DNA from: Ligilactobacillus animalis KCTC 3501 = DSM 20602 | GTDB taxonomy: Bacteria > Bacillota > Bacilli > Lactobacillales > Lactobacillaceae | Reading direction: 5' to 3' | Length of the DNA stretch: 64,000 bases | NCBI RefSeq assembly: GCF_001434535.1 | Contig: NZ_AYYW01000025.1 | Span: forward strand, 186,263 to 250,262 | Notes under the pieces: model-generated | Databases searched by the model: none | Seen by the model: only the letters and a program-made list of their open reading frames with translations | Told to the model about the DNA's origin: nothing | Shown here: positions 1 to 8,518 of the stretch, one piece after another | Layout: the number at the start of each line of letters is the position of its first letter | Numbering within the stretch: the first letter of the stretch is position 1 | Made by a program: the position numbers and the translations under genes

Positions 1-7
1 ATACACA

Positions 8-781
8 TCACAATATTCTTTGGTATATCTCTAGATCTAGATCTTTAAAAACATTAAAAACTACCTGTAGTTGTGTCTCCGTTTGAACTAAGAAATCTTT
101 GACCGTCTTAATTGCGATCTGAGCAGCACGCTCATTGGGAAAGCCAAATTCACCCGTAGAAATGCAACAAAAAGCTAAACTTTTTAAATCATTATCATGT
201 GCCAGCTTTAAGCAATTATAATATGCTTGAGCTAACTGTTCTTCGTATTCTGGTGTCAAGATCTTATTTTTAACATACGGTCCCGCCACATGTAAGACGT
301 ACTTGCTAGGCAAATTATATGCCTTGGTCGGTAAGACTTGAGCGACTTTCACAAAGCGTCCGACGTTTTGCATGACTTGATAACATTCATTTCGCAGTTG
401 GATCTCCGCAAAAGTATGGATCGCATTATCGATACAATTACAGTTTGGACGGTAACACCCCAGCATCATCCTATTCGCTGCATTGACGATCGCATCGACT
501 TTAAGAGTCGTGATATCCCCCTGCCACAGATAGATATTGTCAGCGACCGGCGTTAGATCTTTGAGCGTCGTTATTTGCTTTTGCGCTAATACTTCAGTCA
601 AGTATTCATCTTGGATCTGCTCAAATTCAGGTGTGATCGGGCGTGCTAAACGTGTATTGAATAACGCTCTTAGCATCTTTTCTTGGTCTGCTTGTGTCTT
701 TGGGATCTTGAATTTGGCTGTGCGTGGATTTTCATTTAATAAGCTTTGGATCAGATACAGCCGACGTTTTGCTTGGTCCAT
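8..781 (-). CDS. Zinc-type macrodomain protein, protein-ADP-ribose hydrolase
   Basis: Macrodomain protein expected to remove ADP-ribose from modified proteins in the cytoplasm. Residues GDIT (88-91) and NAAN (100-103) form the ADP-ribose pocket, followed by the metal-binding stretch GCYRPNCNCIDNAIH (108-122) typical of the Firmicute zinc macrodomains; CISTGEFGFP near residue 210 is the second phosphate loop. Chosen start is the ATG at 781 (257 aa) because GGGGGT lies 7 nt upstream; a longer frame to 817 has no ribosome site. No sirtuin or lipoylation partner gene is visible nearby, unlike the operons known for SirTM-linked macrodomains. The metal site has Cys where the family usually has His. 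Confidence 0.88.
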   Translation of the reverse strand: MDQAKRRLYLIQSLLNENPRTAKFKIPKTQADQEKMLRALFNTRLARPITPEFEQIQDEYLTEVLAQKQITTLKDLTPVADNIYLWQGDITTLKVDAIVNAANRMMLGCYRPNCNCIDNAIHTFAEIQLRNECYQVMQNVGRFVKVAQVLPTKAYNLPSKYVLHVAGPYVKNKILTPEYEEQLAQAYYNCLKLAHDNDLKSLAFCCISTGEFGFPNERAAQIAIKTVKDFLVQTETQLQVVFNVFKDLDLEIYQRIL

Positions 782-827
782 AGTGATACCCCCATTTTTA
801 TCTATAGTATATATCACCTTTAGCCAC

Positions 828-1139
828 TTAAAATATTTTCAAGCCGATAACGGCCACGATGATCAAACAAACACAGATCAGTTGTTTAGCATTTAATCTT
901 TCGCCATAAACAAGGTTGCCTACTGCTAAAGCTCCGATACTACCAAACGAGACCCAAATACTGTAGGCTACACCAGCATCCAGCGTTTTCATCGCAAATG
1001 AAAGTCCCGTCAAACTTACCGTCGCAAAAAATAATGTTCCCACTGTCCAAAACAGCTGTTTAAAACCGCCAGCACGTTTCATACAAAAAACCAAACCGAC
1101 TTCAGCTAACCCTGCGCCAATTAAATAGATAATGTCCAT
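828..1139 (-). CDS. Small multidrug resistance (SMR) family exporter, subunit 2
   Basis: A 103-residue, four-helix membrane protein of the SMR/EmrE family. The conserved membrane Glu is in AGLAEVG near residue 13, and the helix 4 region GERLNAKQ is typical. It starts 2 nt after the stop of another SMR gene, so the two should form a heterodimeric proton-coupled exporter, as in the YkkCD and EbrAB pairs. Substrate cannot be told: SMR pairs export quaternary cations, guanidinium or polyamines. No guanidine riboswitch motif was found upstream. Confidence 0.85.
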   Translation of the reverse strand: MDIIYLIGAGLAEVGLVFCMKRAGGFKQLFWTVGTLFFATVSLTGLSFAMKTLDAGVAYSIWVSFGSIGALAVGNLVYGERLNAKQLICVCLIIVAVIGLKIF

Positions 1140-1141
1140 CG

Positions 1142-1468
1142 TTACTCATCCCCCAAATACTTTAAGCCGACCAAACCACTGATCATCAAGCAAACACAGA
1201 TACCTTGGCCCAAACTCAATGCTTCACCTAAAAAGATCCAACCAAATAAGACCGAGCCAACTGCGCCGATCCCACAATAAGCCGAATAAGCGATCCCAGC
1301 CGGTAAATTTTTCATAGCTAGGGAGAATAAGTAAAAACTCAAAACAATAAAAATGATCGTGATGATCCCATAAGGCTGGACCGTAAAACTATCCGAGAGC
1401 TTCAGGGTCAACGCCCAAACGATCTCCAGCAGGCCACCTATGATCAACAGTAACCAATTCTTATTCAA
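1142..1468 (-). CDS. Small multidrug resistance (SMR) family exporter, subunit 1
   Basis: A 108-residue SMR protein with four hydrophobic helices and the membrane Glu in GGLLEIVW (about residue 15); PAGIAYSAYCGIGAVG matches the family helix 3 glycine motif. First gene of a two-gene operon with the SMR gene at 828-1139. Good ribosome site (GAAAGGATG) precedes the ATG. A sigma-A-like promoter with a perfect palindrome over its -10 lies at 1551-1588, suggesting repressor control; no regulator gene is adjacent. Confidence 0.86.
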   Translation of the reverse strand: MNKNWLLLIIGGLLEIVWALTLKLSDSFTVQPYGIITIIFIVLSFYLFSLAMKNLPAGIAYSAYCGIGAVGSVLFGWIFLGEALSLGQGICVCLMISGLVGLKYLGDE

Positions 1469-1550
1469 ATCAATTCATCCTTTCAAAAAAAGCATAGCTA
1501 GACAAGGATCTGCTCATCTAACTACACTTAGGGTGATGCTCCGATATAAA

Positions 1551-1588
1551 AGCATAATTATGCTATCAGAGTTATATTCAACTGTCAA
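1551..1588 (-). promoter_or_regulatory. Promoter with palindromic operator candidate for the SMR pair
   Basis: Minus-strand -35 TTGACA (1583-1588), 17-nt spacer, -10 TAGCAT (1560-1565). The -10 is inside AGCATAATTATGCT (1551-1564), a perfect 14-bp palindrome that a dimeric repressor could occupy. Confidence 0.55.
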
Positions 1589-1596
1589 TTCAAAAT

Positions 1597-1678
1597 TTAT
1601 TTCAAATATTGTCGGAAAAAGTCCACTATCTTAGCCAATGGAAGGACTTTATCTTTGCCGCCATCACTGACACTCCAT
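1597..1678 (-). pseudogene. Possible C-terminal coding remnant, unidentified
   Basis: Between the DinB gene and the SMR promoter, one minus-strand frame without a start codon reads ...VSDGGKDKVLPLAK... and ends in FFRQYLK then TAA. It looks like the tail of a degraded protein rather than spacer, but I do not recognise the family and the stretch is only about 27 codons long. Confidence 0.25.
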
Positions 1679-1681
1679 ACC

Positions 1682-2191
1682 TTATTTACCTAAAACCAAA
1701 CGTCTAGTATACACCGCTTGGCCTGAATGCATGCTAGCATCATCTAGCGTTGAGATGATCCGCACTGCTCGTGTAACTGAGGGCTCCCAACTTTCATCAA
1801 TGATCTCATCTAATGTTGTTAGGTCTATTTTCGATAGGTAATCCCGTCCAAAAGCGACCGCTGCTTGGAAATAATCGACTAATAATTCTTTATCTTTCAC
1901 TTGAACTTTACGTGCTTCAGCTGGTGTATGGATCCAATCCTGTGTGTCTAAAGGTAGATCTAGATCAAACTTTTGGGCCCATCCCTGACTAGTATAGAGC
2001 GGTTCTTTTCCAGCTAATTCCGACAATTGTTGATCGATCATCTTAGCTGTGTGCCAAGTCAACCATGTGACCGACTTTATCAGATCTGCTGGCATCGTGT
2101 TCAATTGTTCAATATTCATTTGGGCGATCGTCTCTAAAAAACGTTCTTCCGCCCGGTTAAGTGCATCAACTAACATCTCTACTGTTTGCAT
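1682..2191 (-). CDS. DinB superfamily protein
   Basis: 169 residues with the four-helix DinB/YfiT fold pattern: a metal-ligand His in LTWHTAKMID (H47) and a second in DDASMHSGQAVYTRR (H155). Members act as metal-dependent thiol transferases or are of unknown role; no thiol specificity can be assigned here. The gene looks intact. It sits just downstream of a broken ClbS-like gene, another four-helix DinB-fold protein, so the two may have been functionally related. Confidence 0.75.
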   Translation of the reverse strand: MQTVEMLVDALNRAEERFLETIAQMNIEQLNTMPADLIKSVTWLTWHTAKMIDQQLSELAGKEPLYTSQGWAQKFDLDLPLDTQDWIHTPAEARKVQVKDKELLVDYFQAAVAFGRDYLSKIDLTTLDEIIDESWEPSVTRAVRIISTLDDASMHSGQAVYTRRLVLGK

Positions 2192-2223
2192 AATATTTCC
2201 TCACATTCTCAAATTTTTATCGC

Positions 2224-2741
2224 CTATAACATCAAAAGCTCCCATTTTCTGATCTTAGGTCTAAAAGTCGTAAAAGGCGCCACGGTATTCACATGAATAA
2301 ACTTATAGACTTCCCAGACTGCTGTTTTGGTCGAATTATCCGCCCATTTTCGCATATGTGGTTCAAATACTTCAGTTTCTCTCATTTCATCAAGTATTTG
2401 ATATATGTTTTGGATATTTTGGTCCAATCTTTTTTCAATTCCGCTAGTGATAATAGAGCATAGGTTGCAGAAAAATACTGGTAGAGTTCCCCCAATTGAT
2501 TCCACTTATAGTTCTCAGTGGGTGTTTTTACTGACTTACCCTGTCTTTCATCCGCTTCCCACTGCAATAATAATGTCGTCCACCCTACTTGATAAGCTAG
2601 ATTTTCAGTGGGCGTGCGATCCACATCATTACAGCGCTCATCTTTTAATGCCTAGGGGATCTCGGTAAATTCTGCGATATATTTAGCATATGCTTTTTGG
2701 ATCTCTGCTTTTAGTTCGGCTTTATCACGATAACTTCTCAT
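2224..2741 (-). pseudogene. ClbS/DfsB-type (DUF1706) four-helix bundle protein, broken
   Basis: A good start (ATG at 2741 behind AAGGAAGGGG) opens MRSYRDKAELKAEIQKAY..., but the frame meets TAG at 2652-2654 right after FTEIP, continues as ALKDERCNDVDRTPTENLAYQVGW, and shifts frame near 2385-2400, finishing as VNTVAPFTTFRPKIRKW. DRTPTENL, YQVGWT and the VNTVAPF..FR.KIRKW tail are hallmarks of ClbS/DfsB proteins, whose best-known member protects against colibactin by hydrolysing its cyclopropane. Full length would be about 170 aa. Two independent lesions make it a pseudogene unless the sequence has errors. Confidence 0.8.
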
Positions 2742-2932
2742 CGTTTGACCCCTTCCTTACTTTTTTCTTTTCTACCTTTTTTGTTTTTCGCCATTAGTAT
2801 CTTTGAAAGTTTTAAAATCAACTAACATATCACCATTACCCTTTTAATTGTAACAATTATAACGTTTTTTATAAAAAATATACTCTTTTCACAGACAGAT
2901 CATTCGTAGCCGTTTCACTGAGCTAACCGTAA

Positions 2933-3841
2933 CTAGATCTTTTCATCCATCCAAGCGACTAGATCACGCATCACCTCAACTTTATTCAACTCATTTAAGA
3001 TCTCATGTCTTGCCTCTGGATAAAGTTTTAAAGTCACATTGCTAAAACCTTCACGCTGTAAGAGTGCATAGAAACGCTCTACACACTTACTTGCTCCCCC
3101 AACCGGATCTGTGGCACCTGATATCAGTAACAATGGCAACGCATGGGGGATCTGCTTGATCTATTTAGAGCTGGCCGCATAGTTTGAAAAGGTAAATAAT
3201 GAATGGTACATATTCAAAGTCGGTGTAAACTGATGATGCTCATGCGCTAAATATTTATCAACTTCAGCCTCATCGCGCGAAAGCCAATCAGCCTTGGTCC
3301 GATTAGGTGAAAAAAAGCGATTGAATAGCCCCGTACTCATCTGCTCTAGGAATTTACTGCGATATTTTTCACCATGGATAGCACGCAAGATCCTCGTCAG
3401 ACCGATCGCAGTCCAAGTCTGTACTCGGGGTTGCTGTCCCGTTCCCATGATGATCGCCGCTTCAACATCTTGACCATACTTTGCCAGATATAGACGCGTG
3501 ATAAAAGATCCCATCGAATGTCCCATGATGATATATGGAATATTGGGATATTTTTGCTTCACTTCAACCTGCAAAGTATGTACATCAGCCACTAAGGTCT
3601 GCCAGTCTTTAGGAAAGTGCCCATAATCATCCGGCTCTACCACTGTATTTCCATGCCCGACATGATCGTGACCCACGACCAAATAACCTGCTTGATTGGC
3701 AAAACGCGCAAACTCATCATAGCGCTCGATGTGTTCAATCATTCCATGAACGATCTGCAAAACCGCTTTGGGGCGTGGGATCGCCCACATGACTGCATGA
3801 TTATTTCGTTCGCCAAACTTCCACTTCTTTACTTCTGTCAT
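2933..3841 (-). pseudogene. Alpha/beta hydrolase (monoacylglycerol lipase/lysophospholipase-like), nonsense-interrupted
   Basis: A serine hydrolase of about 302 aa. Nucleophile elbow GHSMGS (Ser109), oxyanion region VHGMIEH near residue 32, acid SGATDPVGG and catalytic His in EARHEIL of the C-terminal part. Start taken at 3841 (MTEVKKW) behind GGTGGGATTG. A single in-frame TAG at 3161-3163 (codon 227) splits it into an N-terminal piece with the nucleophile and a C-terminal piece with the acid and His, so neither half can be active alone. The frame is otherwise perfect on both sides. Confidence 0.85.
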
Positions 3842-3942
3842 CAATCCCACCTGCTTATATGTTTTAGCTAAAATATCTATACTAAAAGCATAGCATAGAA
3901 CCAACTAAAAATAGCAATGATCAGGGGCTAGTTTCTATAAAA

Positions 3943-3974
3943 TAGCCACCCAAAATAACTATTTCGAGTGGCTA
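3943..3974 (-). terminator. Rho-independent terminator of the MFS gene
   Basis: Minus-strand stem TAGCCAC/GTGGCTA closing an A/T-rich loop, followed by TTTTATAG, just past the MFS stop codon. Confidence 0.6.
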
Positions 3975-3979
3975 AACTA

Positions 3980-5158
3980 TTATGCAAAATACTTTTTATA
4001 TTTGAAGATCAACCCCGCCTCGATCAATAAGCTGATGGTAGCTAATAAGAATGAGACCGTGATCCCAAATTTTTGCGTGATAAAACTCATCACTAAAAGT
4101 AACATTCCAAACCTTATCACTGAAATTATCTCAAAAACTGATCTGATATTTACCATCTGTTTTTCAGGAATATTTTCTTGTAATATAGTTATTTCTGGAA
4201 TTTCTTTTAATTGAGATACTATCCCGATCAAAACTGAACAAGTCAAAAAGACCATCGAATTAGGAATAATTAAGATCACTAAAATCAACGAAGCGGTCAA
4301 AACGAGCGAGGTCATCATACTGTAAACTTTACGTTCGAGCAATTTCTCGGAGATCTTAAATACTAATAACCCACCTAAAGTGATCCCCACTGAGTAAGTC
4401 ATATTAGCATAGCCCCAATATCTAGTACTCTCATGTAATCGTTCTGAAACAAAGACTAAAATGATCGTTGAGACCCAGATCAAATTAGCAAACTCTTCAA
4501 AAAACTCGATCCCGACTAAGGTATATAATATTGGATTTTTTAAAAGTAGTTTCCAGCCCTTCAACAACGTTTGGCGATCAGTTTCATTCTTTAACTCATC
4601 AAAGGCCACCCGTGGCAATAAACTTGTCATCCAAGTAGCTATTCCAAATAAAGTGATCGTGATCAGCAATGAACGATATAATCCAAGGATCGAGAAAAGA
4701 ACACCACCATAAACCCAACCTAGGATATCGATCGTTTGAAAACAAACCGATGAAATGGCATTTGCTTTGATCAAGTCAGTCGTGTAATGAACTATCATCG
4801 CAGCAGTGACCGGACCTTCAAAGCCATCTAGTAGTGTGATCAATATCATCAAAACACAGACTCCTAACAGCGATAACCTTGGCCATAGATATAAGGCTAC
4901 AGTCAAGATCAACAACAATCCCGTTTTACTAGCTTGTGAAAATAACATGATCTTATTCAATGCAAATCTTTTACTTACTAATGGTACGAGTAAAGTCGAG
5001 ATAAACGATGTTCCACTCATCAAAAGTGGAATGATCGAACTAGAGACCACTGACTTTGAGGTAAGATAAATATTAGCAATGATCAAGACTTCCAACGAGT
5101 AATCGGCTAGATTCGCTACGATCTGTGAAGCGATCAGTCACCTAAATTCTTTAGTCAT
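3980..5158 (-). pseudogene. MFS transporter, early TGA at codon 7
   Basis: Twelve-helix major facilitator of the MefA/drug-export type, about 392 aa from the ATG at 5158 (ribosome site GGAAGAATT). The natural frame begins MTKEFR, then TGA at 5138-5140, then LIASQIVANLADYSLEV and the full membrane protein; family members have Trp here, so TGG to TGA fits. An ATG at 5095 could restart translation and give 371 aa lacking half of helix 1, but it has no clear ribosome site. Substrate unknown. Confidence 0.75.
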
Positions 5159-5240
5159 AATAATTCTTCCAATAAATTTTTATGACTTTATCTTATCCGC
5201 ATTTCAGATATATTTTAAAAAATTCCCCTATCTGCAATTT

Positions 5241-6101
5241 TTATTCAGTCGCTAAGATCTTTTCGAGATGCTGCTCATATTTTTGGGCTAAATGATCACT
5301 TGCAACTAACCGCATTGCGCCGATGCACTTATGTATCTCAAGGATCGCACGATAATTTTTCGTCTTTTGATATTGATATAGATTTTTACAATATTGAAAA
5401 ACCAGCCGCTCATAGATCTCAGTTTCCGTAAAGAAGCAATGATTCAGCTACCTTTCAAAATACACTGCATCGACCATTTCATGTCTTTCGATGCAAGTCA
5501 GATACCCCTTTAAAAGCATCTTTGAGATCAAGCGCCGATTCTCGGGCAACTCGGCATAAAAGCTCGTCTTTTTTACCATTTCACGCGCTAAGACCATTAC
5601 ACTTTGATGATCAAAGACTTCCATTGTATTCATGAAGAGCAACAATTCATAGTGACCCCAATCTTCAACACTAAACAGGTAATCAGTCAGATATTTCACT
5701 TCTTGCTTCGAACAGTAAGTGACCTCCGTCAATTCCTGCAATTTAAGCTTGAGTAAAGTCAGTTCCAATTGCCAAAGTTTAGTGTGCTTTGTCTTGTCTT
5801 CTAACATCGAAACTAAGAGACGCTTTAGAGCTGTGACATCATTTACCAAGACATATTTATTGATCTTTGCCAATAACTCACTTAGCTCATCTTGCTGAAA
5901 TTCATGCGCCACATACATAAACTCAGTGATCGGTAAGTTGATCTCATCCAGTGCCAACATGAATTTTGTGATCGTAAGGTCGGTCTCCCCATGTTCAAAC
6001 CGTGATAATTGTAAGATCGAAACGCCCGCTGTGGCTAGATCTTTTAGCTTTAATCCCCGTGCTTTACGAAACCTTTGAAAAACTTCCCCCAATTGTTGCA
6101 T
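5241..6101 (-). pseudogene. Rgg/GadR/MutR family regulator, amber-interrupted
   Basis: N-terminal helix-turn-helix (LKDLATAGVSILQLSRFEHGE, roughly residues 15-36) followed by an all-helical repeat domain that in Rgg proteins binds a short peptide. Start at 6101 (MQQLGEVFQRF) behind AAAGGGGG. The frame is cut by TAG at 5448-5450 (codon 218, after AVYFER) and resumes LNHCFFTETEIYERL to TAA at 5241, giving the usual 285-residue length. No small peptide gene was recognised next to it. The truncated 217-aa product keeps the DNA-binding domain, so residual activity is possible. Confidence 0.8.
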
Positions 6102-6256
6102 CCTTTTCCCCCTTTGCATATCTGAGAAATTTTTTCAACAATAACACACTCTTTTTCAAAATAAAAGCACGAGTTTTTTAGCTTAAATCAGCTATAACTC
6201 GCGCTGCATCAATGATTTTTCATTAACTACTATCTATTAATTATAGATATCAATGC

Positions 6257-6284
6257 AAAATAAAAAGGATGCCTCGTCGCATCC
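6257..6284 (-). repeat. Second copy of the msrB terminator (direct repeat, left)
   Basis: 28 bp identical to 7052-7079. On the minus strand it forms GGATGC-GACGAG-GCATCC followed by TTTTTATTTT, so it also serves as terminator of the small gene pair upstream of it. The two copies are 795 bp apart and bracket that pair. Confidence 0.9.
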
Positions 6285-6294
6285 TCAAAAAATA

Positions 6295-6573
6295 TTATTT
6301 ATAGTATCTTATTTCTTCTTCCACAAAAAAATCTTTCCATGCTTTCAAAATATCTTCAATATTTCCCTGAATAAATTCAGAAATTCTTTTTAGATCCTTC
6401 TTTGGAATATCAGCATGATTATTGGCTAACTTACAACTACCATCTTCTAATATCCAAAACTTAGCTGAAACCCTACTAGGTCTCTTAACAGCTACATGAA
6501 TATGCACTGGTTCACTACCCTCATTAGACCAAAAGAATAATATATAACTACCGAATATCAATACATTAGGCAA
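6295..6573 (-). CDS. DUF4160-like small protein
   Basis: About 92 aa. The protein starts best at a TTG (6573): this gives the family-like N terminus MPNVLIFGSYILFFWSNE, with GGTGGTG upstream; a longer ATG frame begins at 6597. Core motif EPVHIHVAVKRPSRVSAKFWILEDGSCKL matches the DUF4160 pattern (conserved HIH and the small beta sheet). Its start overlaps the end of the preceding gene by 8 nt, so the two are translationally coupled. Such pairs are often listed as toxin-antitoxin-like, but neither toxicity nor neutralisation is shown by sequence. Confidence 0.7.
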   Translation of the reverse strand: MPNVLIFGSYILFFWSNEGSEPVHIHVAVKRPSRVSAKFWILEDGSCKLANNHADIPKKDLKRISEFIQGNIEDILKAWKDFFVEEEIRYYK

Positions 6574-6826
6574 GTGGAACACCACCAATTTTAGCATACT
6601 TAGTAATTAAGTTTGCATTATTGTTAAGTATTCTTTCGTTATTCTTTTTCTCAGCTTCTGTGAACCCCTCACTGTAAAGGTTGTTTTTACTTGGCAAAAC
6701 ATATCTTGCTTCCTTAAATCCCCAGTCACAAGGTTGCTCAAAGTGTACAAGTATTGTGCCATCTTCCATTTCCTGTGAATGAGTTACGATCAACGTACCT
6801 GGAAACTCAGCGTATGGATATAACAT
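6566..6826 (-). CDS. DUF2442-like partner of the DUF4160 gene
   Basis: 86 aa from the ATG at 6826, preceded by a strong GGAGGTG; a longer frame to 6874 lacks a ribosome site. Contains HFEQPCDWGFKEARYVLPS and a C-terminal helix ending NLITKYAKIGGV, as in proteins that precede DUF4160 genes. It is the first gene of a two-gene operon with its own promoter at 6969-6997. Function is not known; a DNA- or nucleotide-binding antitoxin role is only a guess. Confidence 0.55.
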   Translation of the reverse strand: MLYPYAEFPGTLIVTHSQEMEDGTILVHFEQPCDWGFKEARYVLPSKNNLYSEGFTEAEKKNNERILNNNANLITKYAKIGGVPLA

Positions 6827-6968
6827 TTCTAGCACCTCCAAAATATTATTTTTAAAAATCTTCCTGGATCCCACAGAAAGTCCTTTCCGATTTTATGGGT
6901 AACTAGCCTACTACTCTAAAATAAATCACCCGTAAAGGTGAAATTTCTTGATCAATATTTCAAACGTA

Positions 6969-6997
6969 ATTATATCATCCCATTTAACCGCATTCAA
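6969..6997 (-). promoter_or_regulatory. Promoter of the DUF2442/DUF4160 pair
   Basis: Minus-strand -35 TTGAAT (6992-6997), 17-nt spacer, -10 TATAAT (6969-6974). The transcript would have a leader of about 135 nt before the ATG at 6826. Confidence 0.6.
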
Positions 6998-7051
6998 TGT
7001 AAAGGCCGACTTACTCTAATCAATATTTCATGCTGACCTGAATGCGAATGT

Positions 7052-7079
7052 AAAATAAAAAGGATGCCTCGTCGCATCC
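7052..7079 (-). terminator. msrB terminator (direct repeat, right copy)
   Basis: Stem GGATGC/GCATCC with six-base loop and a T-rich tail on the minus strand, 10 bp after the msrB stop. Identical over 28 bp to 6257-6284. Confidence 0.85.
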
Positions 7080-7088
7080 CCTTCATCG

Positions 7089-7514
7089 TTATAATTGATC
7101 TAAATATTGCCCATAGCCTTCTTTTTCCATTTCAGTATACGGGATAAAACGCAAAGCGGCTGAATTGATACAATAACGCAAACCACCTTGAGCTTTTGGT
7201 CCATCATTAAAAACATGACCTAAGTGAGAATCAGCTTGGCTGCTCTTGACTTCGGTCCGGTGCATAAAGTGCGAATAGTCAGCTTTAGTCGTCAAATTTT
7301 TTTGTTCGATCGGACGCGTAAAAGCAGGCCAACCACATCCAGAATCGTATTTATCTCTGGAAGAAAACAAGGGTTGTCCGCTCACGACGTCAACATAGAT
7401 CCCTTTTTCAAAAAAATCATCATATTTGCCAGTAAATGCTCGTTCAGTCGCAGCATTTTGGGTCACTTCATAAGCAAGGTCCCCAATTTTTTGGCGAAGT
7501 TCAGCTTTATCCAT
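7089..7514 (-). CDS. msrB: Peptide-methionine (R)-S-oxide reductase MsrB
   Basis: Reduces the R epimer of methionine sulfoxide in proteins, with thioredoxin as usual reductant. 141 aa; signature DSGCGWPAF (57-65), HLGHVFNDG (97-105) and the catalytic Cys in [11 protein letters not shown] (Cys115). The two CxxC zinc pairs of many MsrB proteins are absent, as in other lactobacilli. Ribosome site GAGAGGTGG fits the ATG at 7514. No msrA lies beside it in this window. Confidence 0.95.
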   Translation of the reverse strand: MDKAELRQKIGDLAYEVTQNAATERAFTGKYDDFFEKGIYVDVVSGQPLFSSRDKYDSGCGWPAFTRPIEQKNLTTKADYSHFMHRTEVKSSQADSHLGHVFNDGPKAQGGLRYCINSAALRFIPYTEMEKEGYGQYLDQL

Positions 7515-7528
7515 AAGAAACCACCTCT

Positions 7529-8518
7529 CTAACGTTGGGCTTTTTTCATCAAGAAAAGAAAATACGGAGCACCGATAACTGAGACCACGATCCCTGTCGG
7601 CAAAGTATTTCCGATCAAAAATGTCCGTGTCAGCGTATCAGCCACTAAAAGTATCAATGCTCCCAACAGCATAGTTGCTGGGATCCGAACCCGATGCCCC
7701 GCCGGTACGAATAGCTGACTCATATGGCCCGCTAAAAGTCCAATAAACACAATATTTCCTGCTATGATCACAGTTAATGATACCAATAAACTAGTTAAAA
7801 TCAAAAGATCCCGCCTAGCTTTACGTAGATCTAAGCCTAAAGCCAGACTCGACTCTTCAGCTAACGTCAACAGGTCAAAGATCCGACTGCGATAATAAAT
7901 TAGTCCCCACAAGATCAATAATAAGGGGGCCACTAAGCTCAAACTTGTCCAATTATCGCCCATGATCTTACCCGATAACCAATCGAGCATATAGGTCAAC
8001 TTAGCTTGTTCAACGTGACCGACCACAGGCAAGATACTAGTCGATAAGATTGCAGAAAGCGTCACGCCTGTAATAATAAATTTGATCGGGTCAAGTGTAC
8101 TTTGCTGCTTCTTGGCCAAATGGTAGATCAGCCCGCTAACAAGTAAGCCACCAATGACTGCAAATAGCGGTAAGACCTGCGACATATAGGATCCTTGGGG
8201 TAAATACCGCAAAGCAAAAGCGATCAGCAGACCTGCACCCGCGTTGATCCCTAATGTTCCCGAATCAGCCAGTGGGTTTTGCGTTAACGTCTGGAGTAAT
8301 AAACCGCTCAAACCAAGTGAGGCCCCTGCTAGCAGACATGCTAAAATACGTGGCATTCGCAATTCAAAGAGGACGAAATTTTGCGCTGGAGTCGCTTGTC
8401 CTGTCATAACATCCCAAAGTTCAACGAGATCAAGCTTAGCATTTCCCAGTGCCAACGCCAACACGACACTAACTATGAATAGACTCCCAGTAATGAGGAA
8501 AAATCTCTTTTTAGTCAT
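7529..8518 (-). CDS. FecCD-type siderophore ABC transporter permease (second permease)
   Basis: 329 aa with about nine membrane helices and the BtuC/FecC pattern: [20 protein letters not shown] near residue 55, the ATPase-coupling region and the C-terminal [18 protein letters not shown]. Forms a heterodimer with the permease encoded upstream (8511-9512), overlapping it by 8 nt. Imports ferric siderophore or haem. No ATPase gene follows (msrB does), so it must use an ATPase encoded elsewhere or be inactive. Confidence 0.88.
   Translation of the reverse strand: MTKKRFFLITGSLFIVSVVLALALGNAKLDLVELWDVMTGQATPAQNFVLFELRMPRILACLLAGASLGLSGLLLQTLTQNPLADSGTLGINAGAGLLIAFALRYLPQGSYMSQVLPLFAVIGGLLVSGLIYHLAKKQQSTLDPIKFIITGVTLSAILSTSILPVVGHVEQAKLTYMLDWLSGKIMGDNWTSLSLVAPLLLILWGLIYYRSRIFDLLTLAEESSLALGLDLRKARRDLLILTSLLVSLTVIIAGNIVFIGLLAGHMSQLFVPAGHRVRIPATMLLGALILLVADTLTRTFLIGNTLPTGIVVSVIGAPYFLFLMKKAQR

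Noticed and set aside
1469..1640. Guanidine riboswitch for the SMR pair
   Set aside because: The upstream sequence lacks the conserved ykkC core; only a promoter and palindrome are seen.
2224..6101. Genetic-code reassignment of TAG
   Set aside because: TAA and TGA also interrupt genes here and frameshifts occur; core genes end normally, so ordinary decay is simpler.
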